This document shows, piece by piece, positions 24,097 through 31,844 of a stretch of 51,797 bases of DNA. The notes under the pieces were generated by a model. The model saw only the letters and a list, made by a program, of their open reading frames with translations. It made no database searches and was not told the origin of the DNA. This DNA is from an uncultured bacterium (GTDB lineage Bacteria > Cyanobacteriota > Vampirovibrionia > Gastranaerophilales > Gastranaerophilaceae). The stretch is from NCBI GenBank assembly GCA_949035555.1, contig CAROLD010000012.1, positions 1-51,797 of the forward strand. The letters run 5' to 3'. The first letter of the stretch is position 1. Each line of letters starts with the position of its first letter. The position numbers and the translations under genes are program-made.

Positions 24097-25290
24097 ATGA
24101 AAAAGAAAATCCTTACAAGCGCACTACTAATATCACTTTTAGCAGGCGGGACAGTATGTCTTACCCCTGCTTATGCCGCTAAAATGACATTCAAACAAAA
24201 AAAAGAATTAAAGCTTTTAAATACTGCATCTGCGGCATTTGATATGAAATTGTATGATATGAGTATTGAATATTTAAATAAAGCAATTGAAATCAACCCA
24301 CTGAATGCTGAAACATACACAAAACGCGCAAATGCTAAATATTTAAAAGGAGACTACAAAGAAGCTATTAAAGATTATACCACTGCGTTGGAAATTGACC
24401 CCAACAGAGAAAACACATATTACAACCGCGGAATTGCTAAAGCTAATCTGAAAGCGTATGACGAAGTAATAGAAGATTACACAAAAGAATTGGAAGTTAA
24501 TCCACAAAACATTAACGCATATCTCAATCGTGGAACAACTGAAGTATTAATTAATAAATATAATGAAGCTATTGAGGATTTCTCAAAAGTTATTGAAATT
24601 GACAATACAAACGAAACAGCATACTACAACCGCGGAATTGCAAAAAGATACAATAATGACCCAAAAGGTGCTATAGAAGACTATTCAAAAGTTATTGAAC
24701 TTAACCCGAACAGCATAGAAGCTTATAACAACCGTGGAGTTGCCAAGTATTATTTAAAAGATTATAAAGGCGCAATTGAGGATTATTCAAAAGTTATTGA
24801 ATTGAACAAAAACTTTAAAAGAGCTTATTATAACAGAGGACTTGCTAAACTCGGAATGCAAAAATACGAAGATGCAATTCTCGATTTTACTAAAGAAATT
24901 GAAGTAAATCCGAAAAATGATTTAGCATACTATGACAGAGGACTAGCAGCAACAAAACTTGATCATTATGTTTCTGCAATTGATGATTATACTAAAGCAA
25001 TTGAAATTAACCCCACTAATGCAAACTATTATGCGGATCGAGGAGAATTAATTTACCGCTCAAACGGAGATCTGAAAAAAGCTCAAGACGATTTAACGAA
25101 AGCAATCGAGCTTGATGCTGAAGATCCTGAAAATTATTTAACAAGAGCTATGATTTTTTGCAAATTAAAAATGTATCTTGCTGCGATTGATGATTTGAAT
25201 ATCGTGTTAAAAAAAGATGAAAAAAATACTCAAGCGTATGACCTGCGTTCTTATGCAATCCAATCACTTAATTCGCAAAAAACCGAATAA
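24097..25290 (+). CDS. Secreted TPR-repeat protein
   Basis: 397 residues from the ATG at 24097; an in-frame TTG 12 bases upstream is a less likely start. A signal peptide is clear: MKKK, a hydrophobic core, and AYA|AKM near residue 27. The remainder is about ten consecutive tetratricopeptide repeats of 34 residues (pattern A-Y-x-N-R-G-x-A-K...Y-x-x-A-I-x-D-Y-x-K-x-I-E-x-N-P), making a superhelical protein-binding scaffold. Such proteins sit in the periplasm or at the outer membrane and help assemble secretion, pilus or envelope complexes. No partner can be named. No strong ribosome-binding site is visible close to the ATG. Confidence 0.85.
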   Translation: MKKKILTSALLISLLAGGTVCLTPAYAAKMTFKQKKELKLLNTASAAFDMKLYDMSIEYLNKAIEINPLNAETYTKRANAKYLKGDYKEAIKDYTTALEIDPNRENTYYNRGIAKANLKAYDEVIEDYTKELEVNPQNINAYLNRGTTEVLINKYNEAIEDFSKVIEIDNTNETAYYNRGIAKRYNNDPKGAIEDYSKVIELNPNSIEAYNNRGVAKYYLKDYKGAIEDYSKVIELNKNFKRAYYNRGLAKLGMQKYEDAILDFTKEIEVNPKNDLAYYDRGLAATKLDHYVSAIDDYTKAIEINPTNANYYADRGELIYRSNGDLKKAQDDLTKAIELDAEDPENYLTRAMIFCKLKMYLAAIDDLNIVLKKDEKNTQAYDLRSYAIQSLNSQKTE

Positions 25291-25361
25291 TTTCCTACAT
25301 CTGTACCAGTTCGAAAATTACGTATTGGTGCTATAATTTACCCCGTAAAGGAGAGTATTAT

Positions 25362-26762
25362 ATGGAAATTAAAATTGTTGAAAACACAAAAGACGTAATT
25401 TGTGATGTTTTAATCATTAATAAGTTTGAAGGAAAAGAAACATCTAACCCGCTTGTAAATAGATTTGCCCCTGAAAGCTTTACGGGAAAAGCAGGTCAGA
25501 TTTTTGTAATCCACACACAAAAAGAATATCCGTCAGAATATATCTTGGCACTAGGCTTAGGTAACGAAAATGAGCTTGATAACAATGTTATTCGAGAAAA
25601 TGCGGCAAAAGCAGTAAAAAAATGTGCCGAACTTAAAGCAACATCTATTGCATTTGATTTTACAACAGATTACGGGTTTGGACCGGCTGTTGTGATGGGC
25701 ACATCAATTGCAAACTACCACTTCGATAAATATAAAAATAAAAAAGGTCACAGAATTTCTGAAATTTATTTATCAAATGTTCTTTCTGATGCTATTGAAG
25801 CATCAAAAGTCGTTGCAAATGCATTAAAACTCGCAAGAAATCTTTCCAACGAACCTGCGGCATTCGCAACTCCTTCAAAACTTGCAGAAATTGCACAAAA
25901 TTTAGAAGGCATAGAAACATCAGTTTATGATGAAGATAAAATCAGAGAATTTGGCATGGGTGCATATCTTGCCGTTGCGCAAGGAAGTGTTCAACCTCCT
26001 AAATTTATCCACATGAAATATATTCCGCAAAACCCTAAAAAACGTATTGCAATTATCGGAAAAGGTTTATGTTTTGATAGCGGAGGACTTGATATCAAAC
26101 CGGCAGCATCAATGTTAAACATGAAAGATGACATGTCAGGATCCGCTTGTGTTATTGCAGTTATGCAAGCACTTGCGAAACTTCGTCCTGAAGTTGAAGT
26201 ACACGGGATTGTAGCGGCTTGTGAAAATATGCCGTCAGGAAACTCTTATAAACCAGGAGACATTGTAACGGCTAAAAATGGCAAAACAATCGAAGTTGAC
26301 AACACAGATGCTGAAGGCAGATTAACACTGGCAGACGCTCTTTGTTACGCTTGTGAACTCGGAGTTGACGAAGTTATAGATATTGCAACATTAACAGGCG
26401 CTTGCATGGTCGCACTCGGGTCTGCAGCATCCGGTATTATGGGTAATAATGACGAATTTGTTAAAGATATTATCGAAACAGGAAGTTATACAGGAGAAAA
26501 ATTCTGGCAGCTTCCTATGTGGCAGGAATATAGAGATAACATGAACAGTGATGTTGCAGATATGAAAAATACAGGCACAAGATACGGCGGAGCATCAGCC
26601 GCAGGCATGTTCCTGAAAGAATTTGTAACTGATAACATTAAATGGGCACACTTAGATATTGCAGGAACTGCAATGTTAGATAAACCCCAAAAAGAATTCT
26701 GCAAAGGCGCAACCGGAGCAGGGGTTCGAACATTATTAAGCTACATAACCGCTCAAGGTTAA
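25362..26762 (+). CDS. pepA: Leucyl aminopeptidase (M17 family, cytosol aminopeptidase)
   Basis: 466 residues. The C-terminal catalytic domain holds both zinc-binding blocks: GKGLCFDSGGLDIKPAASML...MKDDMSG and the M17 signature NTDAEGRLTLAD (about residues 309-320), with the catalytic Lys in the first block and Arg in the second. The N-terminal 150 or so residues form the variable hexamerisation domain. It removes N-terminal amino acids from peptides in the cytoplasm, and some PepA proteins also bind DNA. AAAGGAG lies just upstream, with TATAAT at 25332-25337 as the likely -10 box. A terminator follows directly. It is transcribed as a single gene. Confidence 0.93.
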   Translation: MEIKIVENTKDVICDVLIINKFEGKETSNPLVNRFAPESFTGKAGQIFVIHTQKEYPSEYILALGLGNENELDNNVIRENAAKAVKKCAELKATSIAFDFTTDYGFGPAVVMGTSIANYHFDKYKNKKGHRISEIYLSNVLSDAIEASKVVANALKLARNLSNEPAAFATPSKLAEIAQNLEGIETSVYDEDKIREFGMGAYLAVAQGSVQPPKFIHMKYIPQNPKKRIAIIGKGLCFDSGGLDIKPAASMLNMKDDMSGSACVIAVMQALAKLRPEVEVHGIVAACENMPSGNSYKPGDIVTAKNGKTIEVDNTDAEGRLTLADALCYACELGVDEVIDIATLTGACMVALGSAASGIMGNNDEFVKDIIETGSYTGEKFWQLPMWQEYRDNMNSDVADMKNTGTRYGGASAAGMFLKEFVTDNIKWAHLDIAGTAMLDKPQKEFCKGATGAGVRTLLSYITAQG

Positions 26763-26772
26763 ATTCAACAAA

Positions 26773-26799
26773 AAAAGGGGCAAATATTTGCCCCTTTTT
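26773..26799 (+). terminator. Terminator after pepA
   Basis: AAAAGGGGCAAA (26773-26784) pairs perfectly with TTTGCCCCTTTT (26787-26798), ending in a T run. Confidence 0.85.
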
Positions 26800-26853
26800 C
26801 ATAGCAAATTTATTTTTTAGGAGTTTTATTAGGGATAAAAGGAGTATTTTAAT

Positions 26854-27369
26854 ATGGTAATGAATATCCCGTCTCAGAACAACAATTCAAAATCTATTGG
26901 CGCCGGTACTGCACTTGGAATAATCGGTATGAGTGCTTATCATCTACCCATAAACAAGAACAGATTTGTCAGGACAGCATATAACGTACAAAAGAACTTA
27001 ACAGAAGATATCATTGAAAGATTGAACGATTCTGCTGACGAAGTTGCCAAAAACAAAGTTACTCCGGAAACAAAAGTATTTCTAAGCGAACACGGAGTTG
27101 CCGAAACTCTGGACGCAATCAGCGATAAATGCAGAGATTTAAAAAAATCAATCACAGATAAAGATGCTGTAAAAACAATGAAAGAATATTTTGCTAATAA
27201 CTTCAAAAACTTTAAAAAATCTGAAGAACTAGCTGATATAGTATCATCAAAAGCATTATCTCGCATTCGGTGGACAAATCTGGGTTGGGGTGCAGTTATC
27301 GGATTTATCCTAGGTAATGCTTTGATTGGAGGGCGCCCATCTCAGACTCAGCCTCCTGTTGGAATGTAA
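26854..27369 (+). CDS. Unknown small membrane-associated protein
   Basis: 171 residues. The N-terminus is Asn/Ser-rich, followed by a weakly hydrophobic Gly/Ala segment (SIGAGTALGIIGMSAYHL, about residues 14-31). The middle (40-135) is a charged, mostly helical region rich in Lys, Asp and Glu that could form a coiled coil. A Gly-rich hydrophobic helix (WGAVIGFILGNALIGG, about 145-160) ends the protein before a Gln/Pro tail. I do not recognise the family. The layout of two short hydrophobic ends with a helical middle would suit a membrane-anchored cytoplasmic protein. AAAGGAG precedes the start. A second Met three codons in is an alternative start. Confidence 0.65.
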   Translation: MVMNIPSQNNNSKSIGAGTALGIIGMSAYHLPINKNRFVRTAYNVQKNLTEDIIERLNDSADEVAKNKVTPETKVFLSEHGVAETLDAISDKCRDLKKSITDKDAVKTMKEYFANNFKNFKKSEELADIVSSKALSRIRWTNLGWGAVIGFILGNALIGGRPSQTQPPVGM

Positions 27370-27408
27370 TCTCAATATTGCAGAGTTTTTTCATGATATC
27401 ATTATATT

Positions 27409-28716
27409 ATGTGTGAAAAAAATCTAAAATATTATATAAAAGAGCTTATGAATATAGCCGCCCCGATTATCATCGGTAACCTAGGGTTTATTTTGATTGG
27501 GGTTGGGGATGTTGTTATTGCAGGAAGACATTCCACTGATACTTTTGCAGCAATTAGTATTGCAACAGCAATTGTCAATTGTATTTTTACATTTGGAATA
27601 GGGTTAATTTCAAGTATATCACCGCTTTTATCAAATTACAGAGGTCAGGGTAAATCTATCAAAAAATACTTTTATCCGTCAATAAGATTTTCCATGCTGC
27701 TTGCGCTTATAACATCCCTTGCTATCGTTGCATTTGTGCCGATTATTCCAAAAATGGGATTTGAAGAAAAGCTTGTAAACCCTATCCAGGATTATATGCT
27801 GATTACAGCATTAAGTACCTTCGGAGCATATTTACATGCTTGTTTAAAAGAATTTTTACAGGCATACGAGATTGTAATGTTTCCTAACGCTATTACAATG
27901 TTTTGTGTTTTCTTAAATGTTGCGTTGAATTTGATATTTGTTTTCGGTTGGGGACCAATACCGTCACTAGGAGTAATAGGTCTTGCTATTGCAAGTTTGC
28001 TCGTTCGTTACTTTATGGGATTTGCATTATTAATATATTGTTTTATTAACATGACCTTTAAAAATTACGCGGAAAACACTTACTATAAAAATATGATAAA
28101 AATAGGAATGCCGATATCTCTGGCTGTACTTGTAGAATTCGTTGCGTTTAACAGTATTGCAATATTTATGGGCAGAGTCTCAGGTATTTACGCAGCAGCT
28201 CAAAACCTCGTATGTACTCTCACTACGATATCTTTTATGATACCTTTTGCAATCTCAAACGCAATTGCTGTTAAGGTCGGTTTTGCAAACGGTGCAGAAG
28301 AGTATGAAGATTTGAAAAAATATTCCTATATTGGTACATCAATGTCTGTTCTGTTTATGATGTGCAGTGCTGTTGTATTCTCAACATTTGCTCACCCGCT
28401 TGTTAAAATTTTCACAACAGATGATACATTATTAAAAATAGCAGTTCCTGTAATGTATATTTTATCAATATTTCAAATTCTTGACGGACTTCAAATTTCA
28501 CTTGCAGGAATTTTCAAAGGTATCAGACAAACAGAAGTTATATTACTCGCAAACTTTTTAGCATACTGGTGTGTATCAATTCCGCTGGGTTATATGCTGG
28601 CATTCCACTTCGGATTACAGCTTAAAGGTTTCTGGATTGGACTTGTAACTGCAGCAGCTCTGCTTTGTTCGGTTATGATATTCAAAATCAGAAAATTTAT
28701 TGCTTCTAAAAACTAA
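27409..28716 (+). CDS. MATE-family multidrug/metabolite exporter
   Basis: 435 residues with about 12 hydrophobic helices in two similar halves. Each half begins with a MATE-type helix: APIIIGNLGFILIGVGDVVIAGRHS near residue 15 and GMPISLAVLVEFVAFNSIAIFMGRVS near 235. The family exchanges Na+ or H+ for organic cations, drugs or lipid intermediates across the inner membrane; the substrate is not predictable. The start has no Shine-Dalgarno sequence. A TATCAT box (27397-27402) lies exactly six bases before the ATG, suggesting a leaderless transcript, although the -35 region is poor. A terminator hairpin follows the stop. Confidence 0.87.
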   Translation: MCEKNLKYYIKELMNIAAPIIIGNLGFILIGVGDVVIAGRHSTDTFAAISIATAIVNCIFTFGIGLISSISPLLSNYRGQGKSIKKYFYPSIRFSMLLALITSLAIVAFVPIIPKMGFEEKLVNPIQDYMLITALSTFGAYLHACLKEFLQAYEIVMFPNAITMFCVFLNVALNLIFVFGWGPIPSLGVIGLAIASLLVRYFMGFALLIYCFINMTFKNYAENTYYKNMIKIGMPISLAVLVEFVAFNSIAIFMGRVSGIYAAAQNLVCTLTTISFMIPFAISNAIAVKVGFANGAEEYEDLKKYSYIGTSMSVLFMMCSAVVFSTFAHPLVKIFTTDDTLLKIAVPVMYILSIFQILDGLQISLAGIFKGIRQTEVILLANFLAYWCVSIPLGYMLAFHFGLQLKGFWIGLVTAAALLCSVMIFKIRKFIASKN

Positions 28717-28717
28717 A

Positions 28718-28748
28718 AACAAGAACTTTAAAAGTTCTTGTTATATTT
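28718..28748. terminator. Bidirectional terminator after the MATE gene
   Basis: AACAAGAACTTT (28718-28729) pairs with AAAGTTCTTGTT (28731-28742), flanked by A- and T-rich runs. Confidence 0.7.
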
Positions 28749-28777
28749 TGGGGTATTTGTAATATTTTTATGCCTTA

Positions 28778-28912
28778 TTAAAAAACGAAAAACAATAAGG
28801 TGAACATACAGCCTAAAGAAGCCGCGCTGAATAAGAACCATGTATGCATAACAGGGTGCTGATATGACCAGATTTCTTTGAGGGTGCTTGTTGCATTTGT
28901 AATAGTTCTCAT
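28778..28912 (-). CDS. 44-residue single-helix membrane protein
   Basis: On the minus strand an ATG at 28912 opens a 44-codon ORF ending at a TAA (28778-28780). TTTGGAGAA lies 7-8 bases upstream, a good ribosome-binding site. The product has a polar N-terminal half (MRTITNATSTLKEIWSYQHP) and a hydrophobic C-terminal helix (WFLFSAASLGCMFTLLFFVF) ending at the last residue. Another, longer frame overlaps it on the same strand, but that frame lacks a ribosome-binding site and gives an unlikely basic, Tyr/His-rich product, so this frame is preferred. Single-helix proteins of this size often modulate larger membrane complexes. I do not recognise the family. Confidence 0.6.
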   Translation of the reverse strand: MRTITNATSTLKEIWSYQHPVMHTWFLFSAASLGCMFTLLFFVF

Positions 28913-28990
28913 TTATGTTCTCCAAATAAACTCGTTTTGTGTATATATTCTATTTTCCATATTTATCAAAAAACGACATCACCTGTTTGG

Positions 28991-29019
28991 TTGATTATTA
29001 ATTTAGTTTAGCTTATCAT
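28991..29019 (+). promoter_or_regulatory. Promoter giving a leaderless trhP transcript
   Basis: TTGATT (28991-28996), a 17-base spacer and TATCAT (29014-29019) lie six bases before the ATG at 29026, so the predicted +1 is the A of the start codon. There is no Shine-Dalgarno sequence. Confidence 0.7.
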
Positions 29020-29025
29020 TGACTT

Positions 29026-30300
29026 ATGCGAAATATTGAATTATTAATGCCTGCGGGCAATTTGGAAAAGTTGGAATATGCCGTAAAATATGGTGCAAAT
29101 GCAGTATATTTAGGAGTTGTGGATTTTAGCCTGCGTGCAATGAGAAAAGGCGAGATTATAACACTTGAAAACCTTAAACAAGCTGTTGATTTAGCTCACA
29201 AACTCGGAGCTAAAGCTTATTTAACTCTTAATATATTTGCGTTTAATAATGATATTAAAAATCTTGAATCCTGTATTGAAAAGATAAAAGATGCAAATCC
29301 TGATGCAATACTTGTAAGCGACTTCGGGATTTTAAGACTGCTAAAAAAATATATGCCGGATACGGAACTGCATATAAGTACACAAACAAATATTTTAAAT
29401 TATGAATGCGTAAAATTTTGGCAGGATATGGGAGCATCAAGGGTTGTGCTGGCTCGAGAACTGTCTATTCCTGAAATAACCGAGATTAAAAATAAAGTTC
29501 CGGATATGGAAATCGAATGCTTTGTTCATGGTTCACAATGCGTTTCATTTTCAGGCAGATGTTTATTAAGCGATTACTTTACAAACGGCGAACGAAAAGC
29601 CAATTCCGGCAATTGCTCACAACCTTGCCGCTGGAGCTATAAGCTTGTCGAAGAAACAAGACCAGGACAATACTACGAAATCAACCAAGATGCCAGAGGT
29701 TCTCACATTTTAAGCCCGAAAGATTTGTGTCTTGTTGAATATTTAAAACAAATGATTGATGCGGGTGTTGATTCATTTAAAGTTGAAGGCAGAACAAAAA
29801 GTCTTTATTATGTTTCTGCGGTTGCAAAAACATATAGAGCCGCCATTGATGAAATTTTAGCAAATCCTGATGCTGATTTATCAAAATATTTTCTTGAGTT
29901 GAAAAAAGTCGGCAACAGAGGCTACACAACAGGTTTTGCTCTTGGTGAAAACAAATCTGACAGCTACAGCTACGACATTTCAAAAGGACTTGCAGGTGCA
30001 GATTTCTTATTTGAATTCCATGGAAAGAAAAAACATAACGAAATAGACTTTGCCTCAAATTCTGATGATAATTTCTATTTCGTAAAAGTAAAAAATAAAG
30101 TTCTTCTAGGAGATGAAGTTGAAATCATTACACCGAAAGAACAGTTTGTAACAAAAATAACTGAAATCCTTAACGAAAAAGGCGAATCAATGGAACTTGC
30201 AAACACAAATGCAGATGTTTACCTTAAATTTGACAAAGAACCGCTGGATTATTCAGTTGCATTAGCACGTACAGTTGGAGTAAAAGAGCATGTTTCTTAA
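29026..30300 (+). CDS. trhP: Peptidase U32 family tRNA hydroxylation protein (TrhP/YrrO-like)
   Basis: 424 residues. It carries the U32 signature with conserved Cys: ECFVHGSQCVSFSGRCLLSD, then RKANSGNCSQPCRW (about residues 164-204). The N-terminus LLMPAGNLEKLEYAVKYGANAVYLG is a TIM-barrel start. Length and motifs fit TrhP/YegQ and Bacillus YrrO, which use prephenate as hydroxyl source to form 5-hydroxyuridine at tRNA position 34. The 23S rRNA-modifying RlhA is longer. The Cys cluster may hold an Fe-S centre. The stop overlaps the YqeG-like gene by 11 bases, so the two are co-translated. The transcript appears leaderless. Confidence 0.85.
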   Translation: MRNIELLMPAGNLEKLEYAVKYGANAVYLGVVDFSLRAMRKGEIITLENLKQAVDLAHKLGAKAYLTLNIFAFNNDIKNLESCIEKIKDANPDAILVSDFGILRLLKKYMPDTELHISTQTNILNYECVKFWQDMGASRVVLARELSIPEITEIKNKVPDMEIECFVHGSQCVSFSGRCLLSDYFTNGERKANSGNCSQPCRWSYKLVEETRPGQYYEINQDARGSHILSPKDLCLVEYLKQMIDAGVDSFKVEGRTKSLYYVSAVAKTYRAAIDEILANPDADLSKYFLELKKVGNRGYTTGFALGENKSDSYSYDISKGLAGADFLFEFHGKKKHNEIDFASNSDDNFYFVKVKNKVLLGDEVEIITPKEQFVTKITEILNEKGESMELANTNADVYLKFDKEPLDYSVALARTVGVKEHVS

Positions 30301-30769
30301 ACCTGATTATAATCTTAAACGAATTTTTGATATTAACCTGAATGAACTAAAAAAAGCTGGAATAAAAGCAATGCTTTTTGATTTAGACAGTACACTTATG
30401 GCTTCAAAATCAGGAGTTTACTCTGATGAAATTTTAAATTGGCTCAATGAAGTTCGTAAAGATTTTTTTATAGCCGTTGTTTCTAACAACAAAAATGAAG
30501 AATATATTAATAAAGTTAAACAAATTTCGAATTTTCCATTATTATTTAATGCAGGAAAACCCCGTACAAATGCAGTAAAAGCATTTTTACAAGAACATAA
30601 TCTGCAGCAATCTGAATGCGTCTTAGTCGGAGACAGACCGCTGACAGATATATTATGTGGTAAATACTTAGGCTGCAAAACTATTCTGGTTGACTCAATT
30701 ACCTGCGATACGGAAGCAAAAATAGTAAGATTTGTAAGAGCTATTGAAAGGTTAAGTATTAGACATTAA
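30290..30769 (+). CDS. YqeG-type HAD-superfamily phosphatase
   Basis: 159 residues of the HAD IIIA group. Motif I is DLDSTL (nucleophile D31, acid D33), motif III Lys is in NAGKPRTN (K90), and motif IV is GDRPLTD (D115, D120). No large cap domain is present, so it could act on a macromolecule or phosphatidylglycerophosphate. YqeG of Firmicutes and the plant PGP phosphatase PTPMT-like homologue GEP4 share this form. PGP phosphatase in phospholipid synthesis is a reasonable but unproven guess. It overlaps trhP by 11 bases. A terminator follows 90 bases downstream. Confidence 0.8.
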   Translation: MFLKPDYNLKRIFDINLNELKKAGIKAMLFDLDSTLMASKSGVYSDEILNWLNEVRKDFFIAVVSNNKNEEYINKVKQISNFPLLFNAGKPRTNAVKAFLQEHNLQQSECVLVGDRPLTDILCGKYLGCKTILVDSITCDTEAKIVRFVRAIERLSIRH

Positions 30770-30861
30770 TAGCCCTCAATCCTTAGATTGAAATTTTGTC
30801 ACAATGATGACATTTTACAAATTGTTAACAATATAAAACACAATAATAGCAACCTTTTAGG

Positions 30862-30899
30862 ACACAAATACTCCAAATATAGTATTTGTGTTATATTTT
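30862..30899 (+). terminator. Terminator upstream of the secretion/pilus operon
   Basis: ACACAAATACT (30862-30872) pairs with AGTATTTGTGT (30881-30891), followed by a T-rich tail. It separates trhP-yqeG from the pilus operon. Confidence 0.8.
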
Positions 30900-31015
30900 T
30901 TGCCCAAATATGAAGATTATGTTATATTTATTATGAGAGGAGCTGTGGAATATACATCAAACAGCTGATACTCAAAAAATAGAGCTTTAATATAATGTAA
31001 ATATAAAGACTTAAG

Positions 31016-31816
31016 ATGGGTGGGAATAACGTGAACACAAATTACTATAGGAAAGAGAGTTGGATAAACAACACATTTAGCAAACGCGGAAAATGCGTTT
31101 TGGCGCTTTTAGCGGTTGTATTTTCTGTCGGGATTGTAGCCGGCGGATGCGGATTTTTGCAAAATTTAGGCGGAGCTAAAGAAGAAGAAATACCTCCTGC
31201 ACCAATTGCAGACGTTACAACAGCGCCAAAAGAAGTGAATGTACCTTCTGACAGCAAGGTTAATCTTGATGTTGACGCGGACAAAGCAAGCAGCATGGTT
31301 TCTTACGATGTAGCAACTATCGGAAGATCTGATCCATTTATGCCTTCTGATGAAATTCAAGCGTTTGAAGATGCAAGAAATGCAGCTATAGCTGAAGCAA
31401 ATGCATTTAATGCTGGTATTGCAGAAGTTAAAAAACTTAAAGATGTTGTCATTAGAGAACAAGACGACATCAGTCCTTACAGTTTTAACTTACCGGTTCC
31501 ACCGACATCTTTGGCGTCTGCATCATCTGCTGCGGCAAAAATTACCAGAACAAAAGTTGTGGGTATTATGTATAACCAAACTAATCCGTCAGCAATTATC
31601 AACGTTGATAATAAAGATTATCTGGTAAGACAAGGTGATAAAATTATCGGTCAAGAATACAAAGTTGTTCAAATCAATCCTTCATTAATTACCGTAACAC
31701 TTGGTTCTAACGTATATTCAGCAAGTATCGGAGAATTATTCTCAAGAGAAGATTTAAACAGCTCAAAAAATGATTTATATAATCTGAAAAACAGATTTGG
31801 TGGTAGAAAAGGTTAA
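31016..31816 (+). CDS. PilP/GspC-like secretin-associated protein
   Basis: 266 residues. The N-terminal hydrophobic segment (about residues 27-45) ends in VAGG|CGF, a lipobox-like site. A Pro/Asp-rich linker follows, then a GRSDPFMP motif (about 103-110) and a C-terminal beta domain (TRTKVVGIMYNQTNPSAI...VRQGDKI...KVVQINPSLITVTLGS), which is the homology region of PilP and GspC. That domain bridges the inner-membrane platform to the secretin in the periplasm. It is first of four genes in a type IV pilus/type II secretion operon. A TATAAT box at 30992-30997 precedes it. The ATG at 31016 has a weak ribosome-binding site. A GTG at 31031, preceded by GGTGGG, is an alternative start. Confidence 0.75.
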   Translation: MGGNNVNTNYYRKESWINNTFSKRGKCVLALLAVVFSVGIVAGGCGFLQNLGGAKEEEIPPAPIADVTTAPKEVNVPSDSKVNLDVDADKASSMVSYDVATIGRSDPFMPSDEIQAFEDARNAAIAEANAFNAGIAEVKKLKDVVIREQDDISPYSFNLPVPPTSLASASSAAAKITRTKVVGIMYNQTNPSAIINVDNKDYLVRQGDKIIGQEYKVVQINPSLITVTLGSNVYSASIGELFSREDLNSSKNDLYNLKNRFGGRKG

Positions 31817-31844
31817 TTTAAAGAAAGTATAAGCAGGAGCAGAT

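Noticed and set aside
28728..28925. 65-residue minus-strand reading frame overlapping the 44-residue gene
   Set aside because: No ribosome-binding site and an implausible composition (many Tyr/His/Arg), while the other frame has GGAG and a clean membrane helix.
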